Assembly: GCA_021850555.1 (NCBI GenBank) | Contig: JAJZLX010000133.1 | Coordinates: 1-9,367 of the forward strand | Length of the DNA stretch: 9,367 nt | Direction of reading: 5' to 3' | Source of the DNA: Pseudomonadota bacterium | GTDB taxonomy: Bacteria; Pseudomonadota; Gammaproteobacteria; Steroidobacterales; Steroidobacteraceae | Part shown: positions 1 through 6,202 of the stretch, piece after piece | Layout of the letters: every line of letters starts with the position of its first letter | Position numbering within the stretch: the stretch's first letter is position 1 | Made by a program: the position numbers and the translations under genes | Notes under the pieces: generated by a model | What the model saw: only the letters and a program-made list of their open reading frames with translations | Told to the model about the DNA's origin: nothing | The model's database searches: none

Positions 1-33
1 CAGAAACTCATCGAGCTCGATGCTCCCGAGTAG
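1..33 (+). CDS. Possible C-terminal tail of an upstream gene (partial)
   Basis: Frame 1 is open from the first base and ends at a TAG at 31-33, giving QKLIELDAPE. The residues and codons look like an ordinary protein C-terminus, but ten residues are too few to identify a family or to be sure that this is coding. If real, the gene lies almost entirely to the left of the window and reads rightward. Confidence 0.25.
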   Translation, partial: QKLIELDAPE

Positions 34-506
34 CCCTCCCGCTCAGCTCGCCCGGCGGGAAATTGCCGCAAATGCCTTCGCTGATGTGCGGAAAATGGGG
101 CTTGTCGGAAGCCCCTGATGGAATGTGCGAGGCAGGAAGCGGCGCACCGTCCTCATCGCGCAGGAGCTCTGCCTTGAGCTACGTCGCCGCCGCGAAGCAC
201 CCGTACCGAGATTTCCCGTCGCGTCCTGAATGCCACGCCGCCGCGGGCCTCTTGGTGGGCATGGCTGTCAGTGACAGCGCGAGCACGCTGGAGCGAATGG
301 AAGGCCGCGACTGATCCTGCGCGACGTCAATGTCCCGTTCCACACCCTTACCTCGGGTGCCGAGAATCATCATCGATACAAGGCTTGGCTCGGATCGGTG
401 ATCAACGGGCTCACCGCCTACGGTGTGGCCCACAGCTACTCGCTCGCATCGAAAGAACGGCTGCAGTTGCAGGATGCAGGCCGGCGGCCGTGGAACACGA
501 AATGCC
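34..506. other. Gene-poor stretch with an unrecognised coding relict
   Basis: No intact gene can be supported here. One plus-strand frame stays open from 275 to 556 without a plausible start codon. Its section from about 311 to 490 has codon-like, GC-rich third positions and reads like real protein, with pieces such as RDVNVPFHTLTSGAENHH and GLTAYGVAHSYS. An adjacent frame ends in a TGA at 312-314, which would fit a frameshift joining the two. I do not recognise the family. The open frame then runs antisense into the end of the histidine kinase gene, so any relict ends before about 500. A hairpin at 97-115 is listed separately. Confidence 0.35.
97..115 (-). terminator. Possible minus-strand terminator hairpin
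   Basis: GGGGCTT (97-103) and AAGCCCC (109-115) are perfect complements around a five-base loop. Read on the minus strand, the stem is followed by ATTTTC, a short U-run, so a leftward transcript could terminate here. Read rightward there is no U-run. The nearest leftward gene, the histidine kinase, ends about 390 bases earlier, so a long 3' untranslated region would be implied. Confidence 0.35.
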
Positions 507-2021
507 TCAGGCGGCCAGAAGCTCTCGGAGCAATGCCAGCAGCTCCTCGGCCTTGACGGGTTTGCTCGTGACTCGCAGTTGCGGATCGCGCGGCAGCTCC
601 TTGATCGCGGAAGATGTATCTCCGGTAATGAGCACAGCCTTCAAAGAAGCGCCCAATCTTTCGCGCAGCGCCGCTATGACCTGCGTGCCCTTCTCGCCCT
701 CGCGCAGATGATAGTCCGTCACCAAGAGATCCACGCCGACCTTCTGCTGCGCATGCTGTAGCGCCTCATCGAGCGAGCAGACAGCGCTCACGTGGTAGCC
801 TTCCACGTTCAGTAACAGACGTGTCGCCTCCCGCACGGCCGAATCGTCCTCCACCAGAAGGACGCGCGGCCTATCAGTTCGCGGCCCAGGCGCAGCGCGC
901 TGCTGCGCATCGACGTACGGCGACGCGGTCTGTGGGACGCCCGATGGCAGCTCAAGAGAGAACGCCGACCCTTTGCCGACCTCTGAGCGCACGTTCAGCC
1001 TAAGATTGAGCAGCCTGACGAGGCGTTGCACGATGCTCAGCCCCAGGCCAAACCCATCGCGGGAAGTGTTAGTCGCGACACCGACCTGATAGAACTCGTC
1101 AAATATGTGCCCCAGCTGATCTGCCGGTATGCCCACTCCCGTGTCGAGTACTTCGATGCGAACCAGCGCCTGCTCCCGCACACAGCGCAATCGTATGCAG
1201 CCCTCTCTTGTGTATTTAATGGCATTCGAAACGATGTTTCTCAAAATCTGTTCCACCAGCGATGGGTCGCTGTGAACACAGTCCATGCATTCCTCGGCAT
1301 GCAAAGCCAGCCCCTTGCTTTCCGTAAGGCTGGCGAAATCGCGACGCAAACCGTCGAACAGCACGGACACGGCGAAGTCGCTCAGCTCCGGCTTAATAAC
1401 TCCGGATTCGAGCTTGCTGATGTCGAGCAACGCATTCAAGAGTCGCGACATCGCGCCGATCGCTTGCTCCTGCTGGTTGAGCGCAGCGGTAGCGTCCGGT
1501 TCGGCCACTGTCCGGCGAAGAATGCCATTCAGGAGGGCGAGAGTCTGGACGGGCTGGCGCAAGTCGTGGCTGGCGGTGGCCAGAAACCGGCTCTTGCCGA
1601 GATTGGCACGATCAGCATCTTCTCGCGCCGCAACGATCGCAATTTCCACTCGCTTGCGCTCCGTCACGTTGCGGATGACCGCGACGTGACCGCCGTCGGC
1701 GTCGGCAATGGGACTCAAGGTCATCTCCAGCGGAAACTCCGTCCCATCCTCGCGCCGGCCAATCAGATTCCCTTGCGCACCGATCAACCCCACACCCAAC
1801 TCGCCCAGGCCCTTCTCTCCGTTTGCGATGTACCCGCCCCGACAGCACTGCGGAACCAGCTGCCCCATGCTCTTGCCAATGACCCTCTCGGGCGAATAGC
1901 CGAACAGAGCCATGACCTGTCTGTTCGCGAACCGGATTACCCCGGAAACATCGACGAGCATCATCGCATCGGGTGCGGCATCGAGTGCCCGGTGAGCGAG
2001 TTCGGCTGGCGAAATTGTCAT
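507..2021 (-). CDS. PAS-domain hybrid sensor histidine kinase / response regulator
   Basis: A 504-aa cytoplasmic signalling protein with no membrane segment or signal peptide. An N-terminal PAS domain spans about residues 8-125 (PDAMMLVD, FANRQVMALFGYSPE, ending IRNVTERKR). A HisKA dimerisation domain follows, with phospho-acceptor H152 in FLATASHDLRQPVQ. The HATPase_c domain shows the N-box N266 (RNIVSNAIKY), G1 box DTGVGIP (293-299), F box IFDEFYQ and G2 box GFGLGLS. A receiver domain from about 386 has the acidic pair D392/D393, phospho-acceptor D436 (LLVTDYHL), T466 and K487. All catalytic residues are present, so it should be active. It would autophosphorylate on H152 and pass phosphate to D436, or to a separate regulator that is not in the window. 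The PAS ligand cannot be told from sequence. The start is supported by an AAAGG-type site about 10 bases upstream. It is divergent from the next gene. Confidence 0.95.
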   Translation of the reverse strand: MTISPAELAHRALDAAPDAMMLVDVSGVIRFANRQVMALFGYSPERVIGKSMGQLVPQCCRGGYIANGEKGLGELGVGLIGAQGNLIGRREDGTEFPLEMTLSPIADADGGHVAVIRNVTERKRVEIAIVAAREDADRANLGKSRFLATASHDLRQPVQTLALLNGILRRTVAEPDATAALNQQEQAIGAMSRLLNALLDISKLESGVIKPELSDFAVSVLFDGLRRDFASLTESKGLALHAEECMDCVHSDPSLVEQILRNIVSNAIKYTREGCIRLRCVREQALVRIEVLDTGVGIPADQLGHIFDEFYQVGVATNTSRDGFGLGLSIVQRLVRLLNLRLNVRSEVGKGSAFSLELPSGVPQTASPYVDAQQRAAPGPRTDRPRVLLVEDDSAVREATRLLLNVEGYHVSAVCSLDEALQHAQQKVGVDLLVTDYHLREGEKGTQVIAALRERLGASLKAVLITGDTSSAIKELPRDPQLRVTSKPVKAEELLALLRELLAA

Positions 2022-2077
2022 TGTCGCTTAACCTTTCGGCTTGCCGTTTGGCCGACCCCCGCGAATTCAGCACGAGT

Positions 2078-2083
2078 ATGATA
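2078..2083 (-). promoter_or_regulatory. Candidate -10 element for the histidine kinase
   Basis: The minus strand reads TATCAT here, five of six matches to TATAAT, about 57 bases upstream of the kinase start codon. No good -35 hexamer lies 17 bases upstream, so the promoter may be activator-dependent. It directly abuts the inverted-repeat cluster at 2089-2142. Confidence 0.25.
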
Positions 2084-2088
2084 GTCAA

Positions 2089-2142
2089 ACAGACCTTCCG
2101 CACAGCGGTCTGTACGGGAACGTACACAAGCGACGCGTACGC
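2089..2142. repeat. Cluster of three inverted repeats in the divergent spacer (operator-like)
   Basis: Three dyad symmetries lie in 54 bases. ACAGACC (2089-2095) pairs with GGTCTGT (2107-2113) across 11 bases. TGTAC (2111-2115) pairs with GTACA (2122-2126) across 6 bases. GCGTACGC (2135-2142) is a perfect palindrome. The last two share a GTAC core, which occurs three times (2112, 2122, 2137). The cluster lies between two divergent genes and beside a candidate -10 of the kinase, where a regulator-binding site would be expected. The symmetry is seen directly; binding is inferred. Confidence 0.4.
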
Positions 2143-2280
2143 TGCGCGCGGACACAGACGGCACACAGCGAGTGCCGCGAAGCTTCAACGGCATCACGAC
2201 CAGAGCCGACCGCCGCCTGCGTCGCCGTCGGCCCGGGACTAGGTGCCCGCCTGCCCATCGCTTCCACCGTAGCAAGCGCG

Positions 2281-2286
2281 CATAAT
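2281..2286 (+). promoter_or_regulatory. Candidate -10 element for the eRF1-like gene
   Basis: CATAAT matches five of six positions of TATAAT in an otherwise GC-rich spacer, 29 bases before the start codon at 2316. No convincing -35 is present at the standard spacing. A GAGG ribosome-binding sequence lies about 10 bases before the ATG. Confidence 0.35.
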
Positions 2287-2315
2287 TCATTGATGTCGAA
2301 CGAGGACAACAGCAT

Positions 2316-2780
2316 ATGAAGAAATACACTGCCGGCGTTTGGATTGATCATCGCAAAGCGCTGATGGTTTTTGTCACTCCCGCCGGAGAACGCTCGACAC
2401 ACATTGTCTCAAAGGTAGAGAGCCAGTTGCGTCGCTCAGGAGACTCTCCAATGAAGGGACGCTATGCTTCAGATCAGGTGCCCGCGGACGATAGTCGACA
2501 GAATGCGCTCACAGGAGAGCTCAACATCTACTACGATGCGGTTGTCGCGGCGCTTCGCAATGCCGCATCGCTCATCATTTTGGGTCCGGGCGAGGCCAAG
2601 GGCGAACTGAAGAAGCGGCTCGTGAAGAACAAGCTCGGCGGACGAGTATGCGCCGTCGAGGCCGCGGACAAGATGACCGATCGACAGATTGCCGCGAAGG
2701 TTCGCGAGTATTTCTCAACCCCGCGGCCGCGCAAAGGCAGGCAACATGGCGGTCGCCCCCGCCCCCGTAACGGCGCTTGA
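2316..2780 (+). CDS. Small bacterial eRF1/pelota-like (baeRF-type) protein
   Basis: 154 aa, soluble, no signal peptide. The pattern recalls conserved small proteins often annotated as hypothetical or translational machinery protein. There is an N-terminal strand with the motif WIDHRKA (9-15), then a helical stretch LNIYYDAVVAALRNA (69-83). A strand-loop motif LIILGPGEAKGELKKRL (86-102) follows, and then AADKMTDRQIAAKVREYF (116-133). This arrangement resembles the central RNase H-like domain of archaeo-eukaryotic release factor eRF1 and pelota. Bacterial homologues are thought to act on ribosomes or RNA, but their molecular role is not settled. Residues 134-154 form a basic Arg/Pro/Gly tail that could bind RNA. 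GAGG before the ATG supports the start. Such genes often sit in stress clusters, as here. That it is a conserved real gene is fairly sure; the function is tentative. Confidence 0.75.
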   Translation: MKKYTAGVWIDHRKALMVFVTPAGERSTHIVSKVESQLRRSGDSPMKGRYASDQVPADDSRQNALTGELNIYYDAVVAALRNAASLIILGPGEAKGELKKRLVKNKLGGRVCAVEAADKMTDRQIAAKVREYFSTPRPRKGRQHGGRPRPRNGA

Positions 2781-3084
2781 TGCGCCGAGGCGGCAGCGCT
2801 GAGCGACCACTTGAACAGCAGTAGTCGCATCGGTTAATTAGGAGTGCGACAGTGGGCATTGAATCGCCGCAGAACGTTTTCCGGGTGCATGGAGCAGCCG
2901 AGTACGACGCGCTCGTCCTGAAGAGACTCCGGCGCGTCTTCAGATGATCGAGTTCCGCATGATCCTGACTGCATATCGCCCGAGAATTGGGCAGATGGCG
3001 CGCGCGCGGGGCGCACCCCGCAATCCCACGACTGCGCCGCGGTGACGTTCCACTGCAGCAAATCGCGGGCGAGCGCGATGGGCC
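2781..3084. other. Gene-poor stretch after the eRF1-like gene
   Basis: No recognisable protein or RNA gene is present. The only notable item is a 31-codon GTG-initiated frame at 2852-2947 behind a good ribosome-binding sequence, listed separately. The remaining frames are short and show no family motifs. Its position beside a decayed BON-domain gene suggests that it is also eroded sequence. Confidence 0.4.
2852..2947 (+). CDS. Possible 31-codon small ORF, or truncated gene start
   Basis: A GTG start is preceded by AGGAG with a seven-base spacer, a very good ribosome-binding arrangement. The frame reads VGIESPQNVFRVHG and continues to a TGA at 2945-2947. The product has no signal peptide, membrane segment or family motif that I recognise. 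It may be the surviving 5' end of a gene whose remainder was lost, since the surroundings are decayed, or a chance match. It starts 71 bases after the eRF1-like gene in the same direction, so co-transcription is possible. Confidence 0.25.
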   Translation: MGIESPQNVFRVHGAAEYDALVLKRLRRVFR

Positions 3085-3280
3085 TCAGTCGTGCATGACG
3101 ATCTTGATGCTGCTGCGCACTTGAATACGCGGGCGCTGGCGCGCGCAATCGCCTCGTCTACCGCCTGGCGGCTTGGGGCAGTTCCGCTCAGCATACGATG
3201 GCACTCTTGTTCCTATCGACGATGGTCGGAGGCCGCACGGGTCGCGCAAAATGTCGCGGCGGCATTCGGCCGGCACCCGG
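3085..3280 (-). pseudogene. BON-domain protein remnant with frameshifts
   Basis: On the minus strand, pieces of a BON domain are split between two frames. One frame gives RRDILRDPCGLRPSSIGTRV (about 3264-3205). A second frame gives LSGTAPSRQAVDEAIARA (about 3196-3140). The first frame then resumes with IQVRSSIKIVMHD and a stop at 3085-3087. Read together they follow the BON order: a DxxxxDP helix, a strand ending LSGTxPSRQ, a helix, then VxSSIKI. BON domains bind phospholipid or act in envelope-stress proteins of the OsmY type. Two indels of opposite sign, near 3200 and 3120, are needed. No start codon or N-terminal signal peptide is apparent. Calling this a relict is sound; the original length is unknown. 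Confidence 0.6.
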
Positions 3281-3303
3281 AGCTGGAACAGCGAGGTGCC
3301 GGC
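3269..3303 (-). terminator. Strong hairpin just after the small membrane protein gene
   Basis: GCCGGCACC (3269-3277) and GGTGCCGGC (3295-3303) are perfect nine-base complements. Inside the loop GCTG (3282-3285) pairs with CAGC (3289-3292), giving a two-tier stem with a three-base loop. It begins 16 bases downstream of the stop codon of the leftward gene at 3320-3598. That is a typical place for a transcription terminator or a 3'-stabilising structure. There is no U-run after the stem, so intrinsic termination is uncertain. Confidence 0.45.
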
Positions 3304-3319
3304 GCGGCCGTCAATGCCA

Positions 3320-3598
3320 CTACGATCTGCCCTTCAGCGCATAACGGAATTGTCGCAGGAGGTCGACGCCGACCAGGGGCGCAATCGCGCCGAGCGATGC
3401 GAGCGAGGCGCTGACGGTGAAATCCTGCTGCGCAGATTCCCCCATGAGCCGGACCATGAGCCATTCACTGACCAGTGCACCGGCGGTGCCGATGAGGATG
3501 TTCCTTGTGAGGGAGAAGCGCACATCGGAGCCGCAAATCGTCCGGTCGAGCTTCCACCCGATGTATCCACCCATTACGGCGAACAAAAGGAGGTCCAT
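3320..3598 (-). CDS. Small three-helix membrane protein, GlsB/YeaQ-like
   Basis: 92 aa, mostly hydrophobic. Helix 1 spans about residues 1-16 (MDLLLFAVMGGYIGW). Helix 2 spans about 31-51 (TRNILIGTAGALVSEWLMVRL). Helix 3 spans about 60-82 (TVSASLASLGAIAPLVGVDL). It ends in a basic cytoplasmic tail. Length, helix count and the glycine-rich second helix resemble the GlsB/YeaQ/YmgE (transglycosylase-associated) stress membrane proteins of about 80-90 aa. The match is loose, and the usual LGIVGA motif is altered to LIGTAGA. The start at 3598 is chosen because GAGGAA lies seven bases upstream and the hydrophobic helix begins at residue 1. An in-frame extension to 3712 would add a polar leader with no support. 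The molecular function of the family is unknown; it responds to acid and general stress. Confidence 0.65.
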   Translation of the reverse strand: MDLLLFAVMGGYIGWKLDRTICGSDVRFSLTRNILIGTAGALVSEWLMVRLMGESAQQDFTVSASLASLGAIAPLVGVDLLRQFRYALKGRS

Positions 3599-3951
3599 GG
3601 TCGAGTTCCTCGGTAGTGTGCCAGTGCAGTGCGCCGCTCCGACCGCGAGGCGCCTTGGGTCAGAATGCACCGTACTGTTGCTGTTTTCGGTGCTCTGGCG
3701 TACACAGGCCACTGTGGCCCTTCGAAGGGGATTCGGGGCAACCTACGCGGTGCCGATCGCGCGCTCAAACACGGCCGCGGAGTACTGCGCCCCCGCAGAC
3801 CGCCTCTCAGGCGGCATCCCGCGGTCCGTTGATCGCGGCAGGAGGTTGGTATCCCGGCGGGATCGGGTTGGACCCGGCGAGCGCCGGCAGGCCGCCCGGC
3901 GGTCGATTCGCGGGCCGCATTGTCAATTCGGCCGCAACGGAGGATAAGGTG
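3599..3951. other. Divergent spacer and GC-rich leader of zwf
   Basis: No gene with family motifs is seen. The zwf reading frame stays open upstream to 3616, but the extension is Arg/Pro/Cys-rich and has no homology cues. Near the zwf end, two overlapping hairpins exclude each other: CGGGT (3865-3869) with ACCCG (3873-3877), and CCGGC (3875-3879) with GCCGG (3884-3888). No clear sigma-70 promoter is visible. A pair TTGCTG / TACACA with 17-base spacing exists around 3678-3706 but matches only three of six bases at each hexamer. Confidence 0.4.
3939..3943 (+). promoter_or_regulatory. Ribosome-binding site that fixes the zwf start
   Basis: GGAGG stands eight bases before the ATG at 3952. It selects this start over the longer open frame and places the NADP-binding GATGDLA motif at residues 13-19, as expected for the family. 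Confidence 0.8.
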
Positions 3952-5364
3952 ATGGCAGAGCAGTCGTCGGATGCATTCATCTTTTTCGGCGCGACCGGAG
4001 ACCTAGCCTTCAAGCAGATATTCCCTGCGCTGCGGGGCTTGATCCGTGACGAGAAATTCGACGTTCCGATCATTGGCGTGGCGAAGGCCGGCTGGCATCT
4101 CGAGCAATTCAGGGCACGCGCCAGGGACAGCCTCGATCACCACGGTGGGGCGGATCCCGATACACTGCGCAAGCTGCTGGACCTGCTGCGCTATGTGGAC
4201 GGGGATTATGCGGATCCGGCGACTTTTTCGCGCCTGCGCCAGGAGCTCGGCGCGGCGCAGCGGCCGCTGCACTACCTCGCCATTCCACCCACCCTGTTTG
4301 CGACGGTGGTCGAAGGACTCGCCGCGAGCGGCTGCGCCACCAACGGGCGAGTGGTGGTCGAGAAGCCTTTCGGCCATGACTTCGCCTCGGCCGTCGAATT
4401 GAACGGGATCCTGCATCGGTGCTTCCCGGAGGAGGCGATCTTTCGCATCGATCATTACCTCGGCAAGGAACCGGTGCAGAACATTCTCTACACCCGCTTC
4501 AGCAATCCCATATTCGAGCCGATCTGGAATCGCACCTACGTACGCAGGATCCAGATAACCATGGCCGAACGCATCGGAGTGCAGGACCGCGGCCAGTTCT
4601 ACGACGCAACCGGCGCCGTGCGCGACGTAGTTCAAAACCACCTGTTGCAGGTTCTCGCGATCCTCACCATGGATCCGCCGACGGGCGAGCAATCTGAAGC
4701 GGTGCGAGATGAGAAGGTCCGGCTGCTGAAGGCGGTTCGCCCCATTGCGATCGGAGACGTCGTGCGCGGCCAGTACACCGGCTATCGCTCGGTGCCCGGC
4801 GTGAGCCCCGACTCGACAACCGAGACCTTCGTCGCTGTCCAGCTCCATATCGACACCTGGCGATGGGCCGATGTGCCGATCTACCTCCGTGCCGGCAAGA
4901 AGATGCCGGTCACCGCCACCGAGGTGTGGGTCGAATTCGGCAGGCCACCGCGCGAGACCTTCGCAGAACACGTGAGTCCGGTTTCCAGCCACATGCGCAT
5001 GCGCATCAGTCCCGACATCGACATCGGCCTCGGCTTGCGCGTAAAGCAACCGGGCGAGCGTATGGTGGGAAAGGACGTTGAGCTGATTCTCACGCGCGGC
5101 GGCGCGGCCAATCTGCCGCCCTATCAACGTTTGCTGGGCGACGCACTGCACGGCATCGGCCAACTCTTTGCACGCGAGGACTTCGTGGAGGCGCAGTGGC
5201 GCGTGGTCGAGCCGATCCTCGGCGACGTGGCGCCGCTGTATTCGTACGAGGTGGACACATGGGGACCGCAGCAGGCTGCGCGCCTCCTGGGCCCGGAGGG
5301 CATCTGGCTGAATCCGGCACCGCCAGCTCTAGCACAGGCTCAGGACACTGCGAATGTCCAGTAG
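3952..5364 (+). CDS. zwf: Glucose-6-phosphate dehydrogenase
   Basis: 470 aa, slightly shorter than the usual 480-500. The cytoplasmic enzyme oxidises glucose-6-phosphate to 6-phosphogluconolactone and reduces NADP+, opening the oxidative pentose-phosphate and Entner-Doudoroff routes. The N-terminal Rossmann fold shows FFGATGDLAFKQIFPAL (11-27), a variant of the common GASGDLAKRK loop. EKPFG lies at 137-141 and the substrate-binding signature RIDHYLGKE at 165-173 (H168, K172). The catalytic histidine is H230 in DVVQNHLLQ. IYLRAGKKMP (310-319) is the conserved C-domain motif. All key residues are intact. The common partner genes for 6-phosphogluconolactonase, dehydratase or 6-phosphogluconate dehydrogenase are not adjacent. 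The gene converges with the hydroxylase-family gene 25 bases downstream, with no clear terminator between them. Confidence 0.97.
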   Translation: MAEQSSDAFIFFGATGDLAFKQIFPALRGLIRDEKFDVPIIGVAKAGWHLEQFRARARDSLDHHGGADPDTLRKLLDLLRYVDGDYADPATFSRLRQELGAAQRPLHYLAIPPTLFATVVEGLAASGCATNGRVVVEKPFGHDFASAVELNGILHRCFPEEAIFRIDHYLGKEPVQNILYTRFSNPIFEPIWNRTYVRRIQITMAERIGVQDRGQFYDATGAVRDVVQNHLLQVLAILTMDPPTGEQSEAVRDEKVRLLKAVRPIAIGDVVRGQYTGYRSVPGVSPDSTTETFVAVQLHIDTWRWADVPIYLRAGKKMPVTATEVWVEFGRPPRETFAEHVSPVSSHMRMRISPDIDIGLGLRVKQPGERMVGKDVELILTRGGAANLPPYQRLLGDALHGIGQLFAREDFVEAQWRVVEPILGDVAPLYSYEVDTWGPQQAARLLGPEGIWLNPAPPALAQAQDTANVQ

Positions 5365-5389
5365 GTCCGCTTGGGGCGGGCGTGGGCGG

Positions 5390-6004
5390 TCAGATGCCGA
5401 TCGTGCCCGTGGCCCGGTAGCCGCGCAGCCCGCCATTCCCGCCGCTGCCAGGGGTGGTTCGGAAGAGGTAGTCCCAGAACGGGCTCGTCACGCCGTAATA
5501 TCCAGGCCGCCGGACCAGTTCGAGGGGACGGGCGTGATGCAGTCCATGCCAATGCCTGCGCCGCCCCAGCCAGCCGCCTGCGGCGCCCCAGTGGTGCACC
5601 GCGTGGTGCGCAACCGAGTAGGCGAAATCGCCGACCGCCACTCCGAACGTGAGCGCGCAAGCGGGCCACGGACCCAGGATGAGCCACGCTGGCAGATAGC
5701 ACAACGCGGCGATAGAAACGACACTGGCAAATGTCGGCGCGTAGATCCTCGCCGCTGGCCGCCGGTGATGCTCCGCATGCCACGTGCTGAACGGCTTCAC
5801 GCCGTGCAGAACGAACCGATGCACCCCATATTCCATGAAGGTCCAGCTGGCAAGGCCGAGTGTGGCGCACGCGACATTCTCGATCAAGCGTGCGCGGGGG
5901 CTCATGAGCAACAGAAGCGCCCCAAGACCGATCGATGCACCACCGAGGACTGCGAAGTCCACTCGATACGCGGCCTTACTGTGCTCCAACGTGAACAATG
6001 GCAT
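5390..6004 (-). CDS. Fatty acid hydroxylase / sterol desaturase family membrane protein
   Basis: 204 aa, a di-iron membrane protein. Hydrophobic segments lie at about residues 17-34, 43-58, 92-110 and 114-132. Histidine clusters that would bind the two irons are complete: HRFVLH (62-67), HAEHH (76-80), HHAVHH (133-138) and HWHGLHH (151-157). The family-typical GVTSPFWDYLF follows at 171-181. Enzymes of this superfamily hydroxylate or desaturate lipids such as fatty acyl chains, sterols and carotenoids with O2 and reducing equivalents. The exact substrate cannot be read here. The length and spacing resemble short bacterial fatty acid 2-hydroxylase/carotene hydroxylase-like proteins. The start at 6004 is chosen because GGAGG (6011-6015, minus strand) precedes it by six bases; a start at 6061 would add 19 residues without such a site. 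It converges with zwf. Confidence 0.88.
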   Translation of the reverse strand: MPLFTLEHSKAAYRVDFAVLGGASIGLGALLLLMSPRARLIENVACATLGLASWTFMEYGVHRFVLHGVKPFSTWHAEHHRRPAARIYAPTFASVVSIAALCYLPAWLILGPWPACALTFGVAVGDFAYSVAHHAVHHWGAAGGWLGRRRHWHGLHHARPLELVRRPGYYGVTSPFWDYLFRTTPGSGGNGGLRGYRATGTIGI

Positions 6005-6062
6005 GCAGCTCCTCCAGCGGCCCGCGTGACCATCCCAGCGTCCGCCGGTCGCATTCCTCACT

Positions 6063-6068
6063 AATATA
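6063..6068 (-). promoter_or_regulatory. Candidate -10 element for the hydroxylase-family gene
   Basis: The minus strand reads TATATT, five of six matches to TATAAT, about 59 bases before the start codon at 6004. It is in the only AT-rich patch of this spacer. No matching -35 hexamer is present at 17 bases. Confidence 0.3.
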
Positions 6069-6202
6069 GCGGCCCGATCTTCCGCACTCTGTGCGCCTGC
6101 GCACCGACATCGTCGGGAGGCGCAAGCAGACTGTCACTCCACTCGACGGATGCGTGCCGCTGCGTGACCCTCACCCGGCTCGCCTCACAGCCGGAGCTTC
6201 TC

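Noticed and set aside
1026..2081. A 351-codon open frame on the plus strand opposite the histidine kinase
   Set aside because: It is antisense to a gene with complete PAS, HisKA, HATPase and receiver motifs. Its translation shows no family pattern and is typical of GC-rich mirror frames.
3616..3951. An N-terminal extension of Zwf by 112 residues
   Set aside because: The extension is Cys/Arg/Pro-rich with no family similarity. The ATG at 3952 has a GGAGG site and places the NADP-binding loop at the expected position.
4003..5163. A 386-codon open frame on the minus strand inside zwf
   Set aside because: It is fully antisense to an intact glucose-6-phosphate dehydrogenase and its translation has no recognisable domain.
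5365..5389. A terminator between the convergent zwf and hydroxylase-family genes
   Set aside because: The 25-base gap is G-rich but I could find no stem with matching arms or a U-run.
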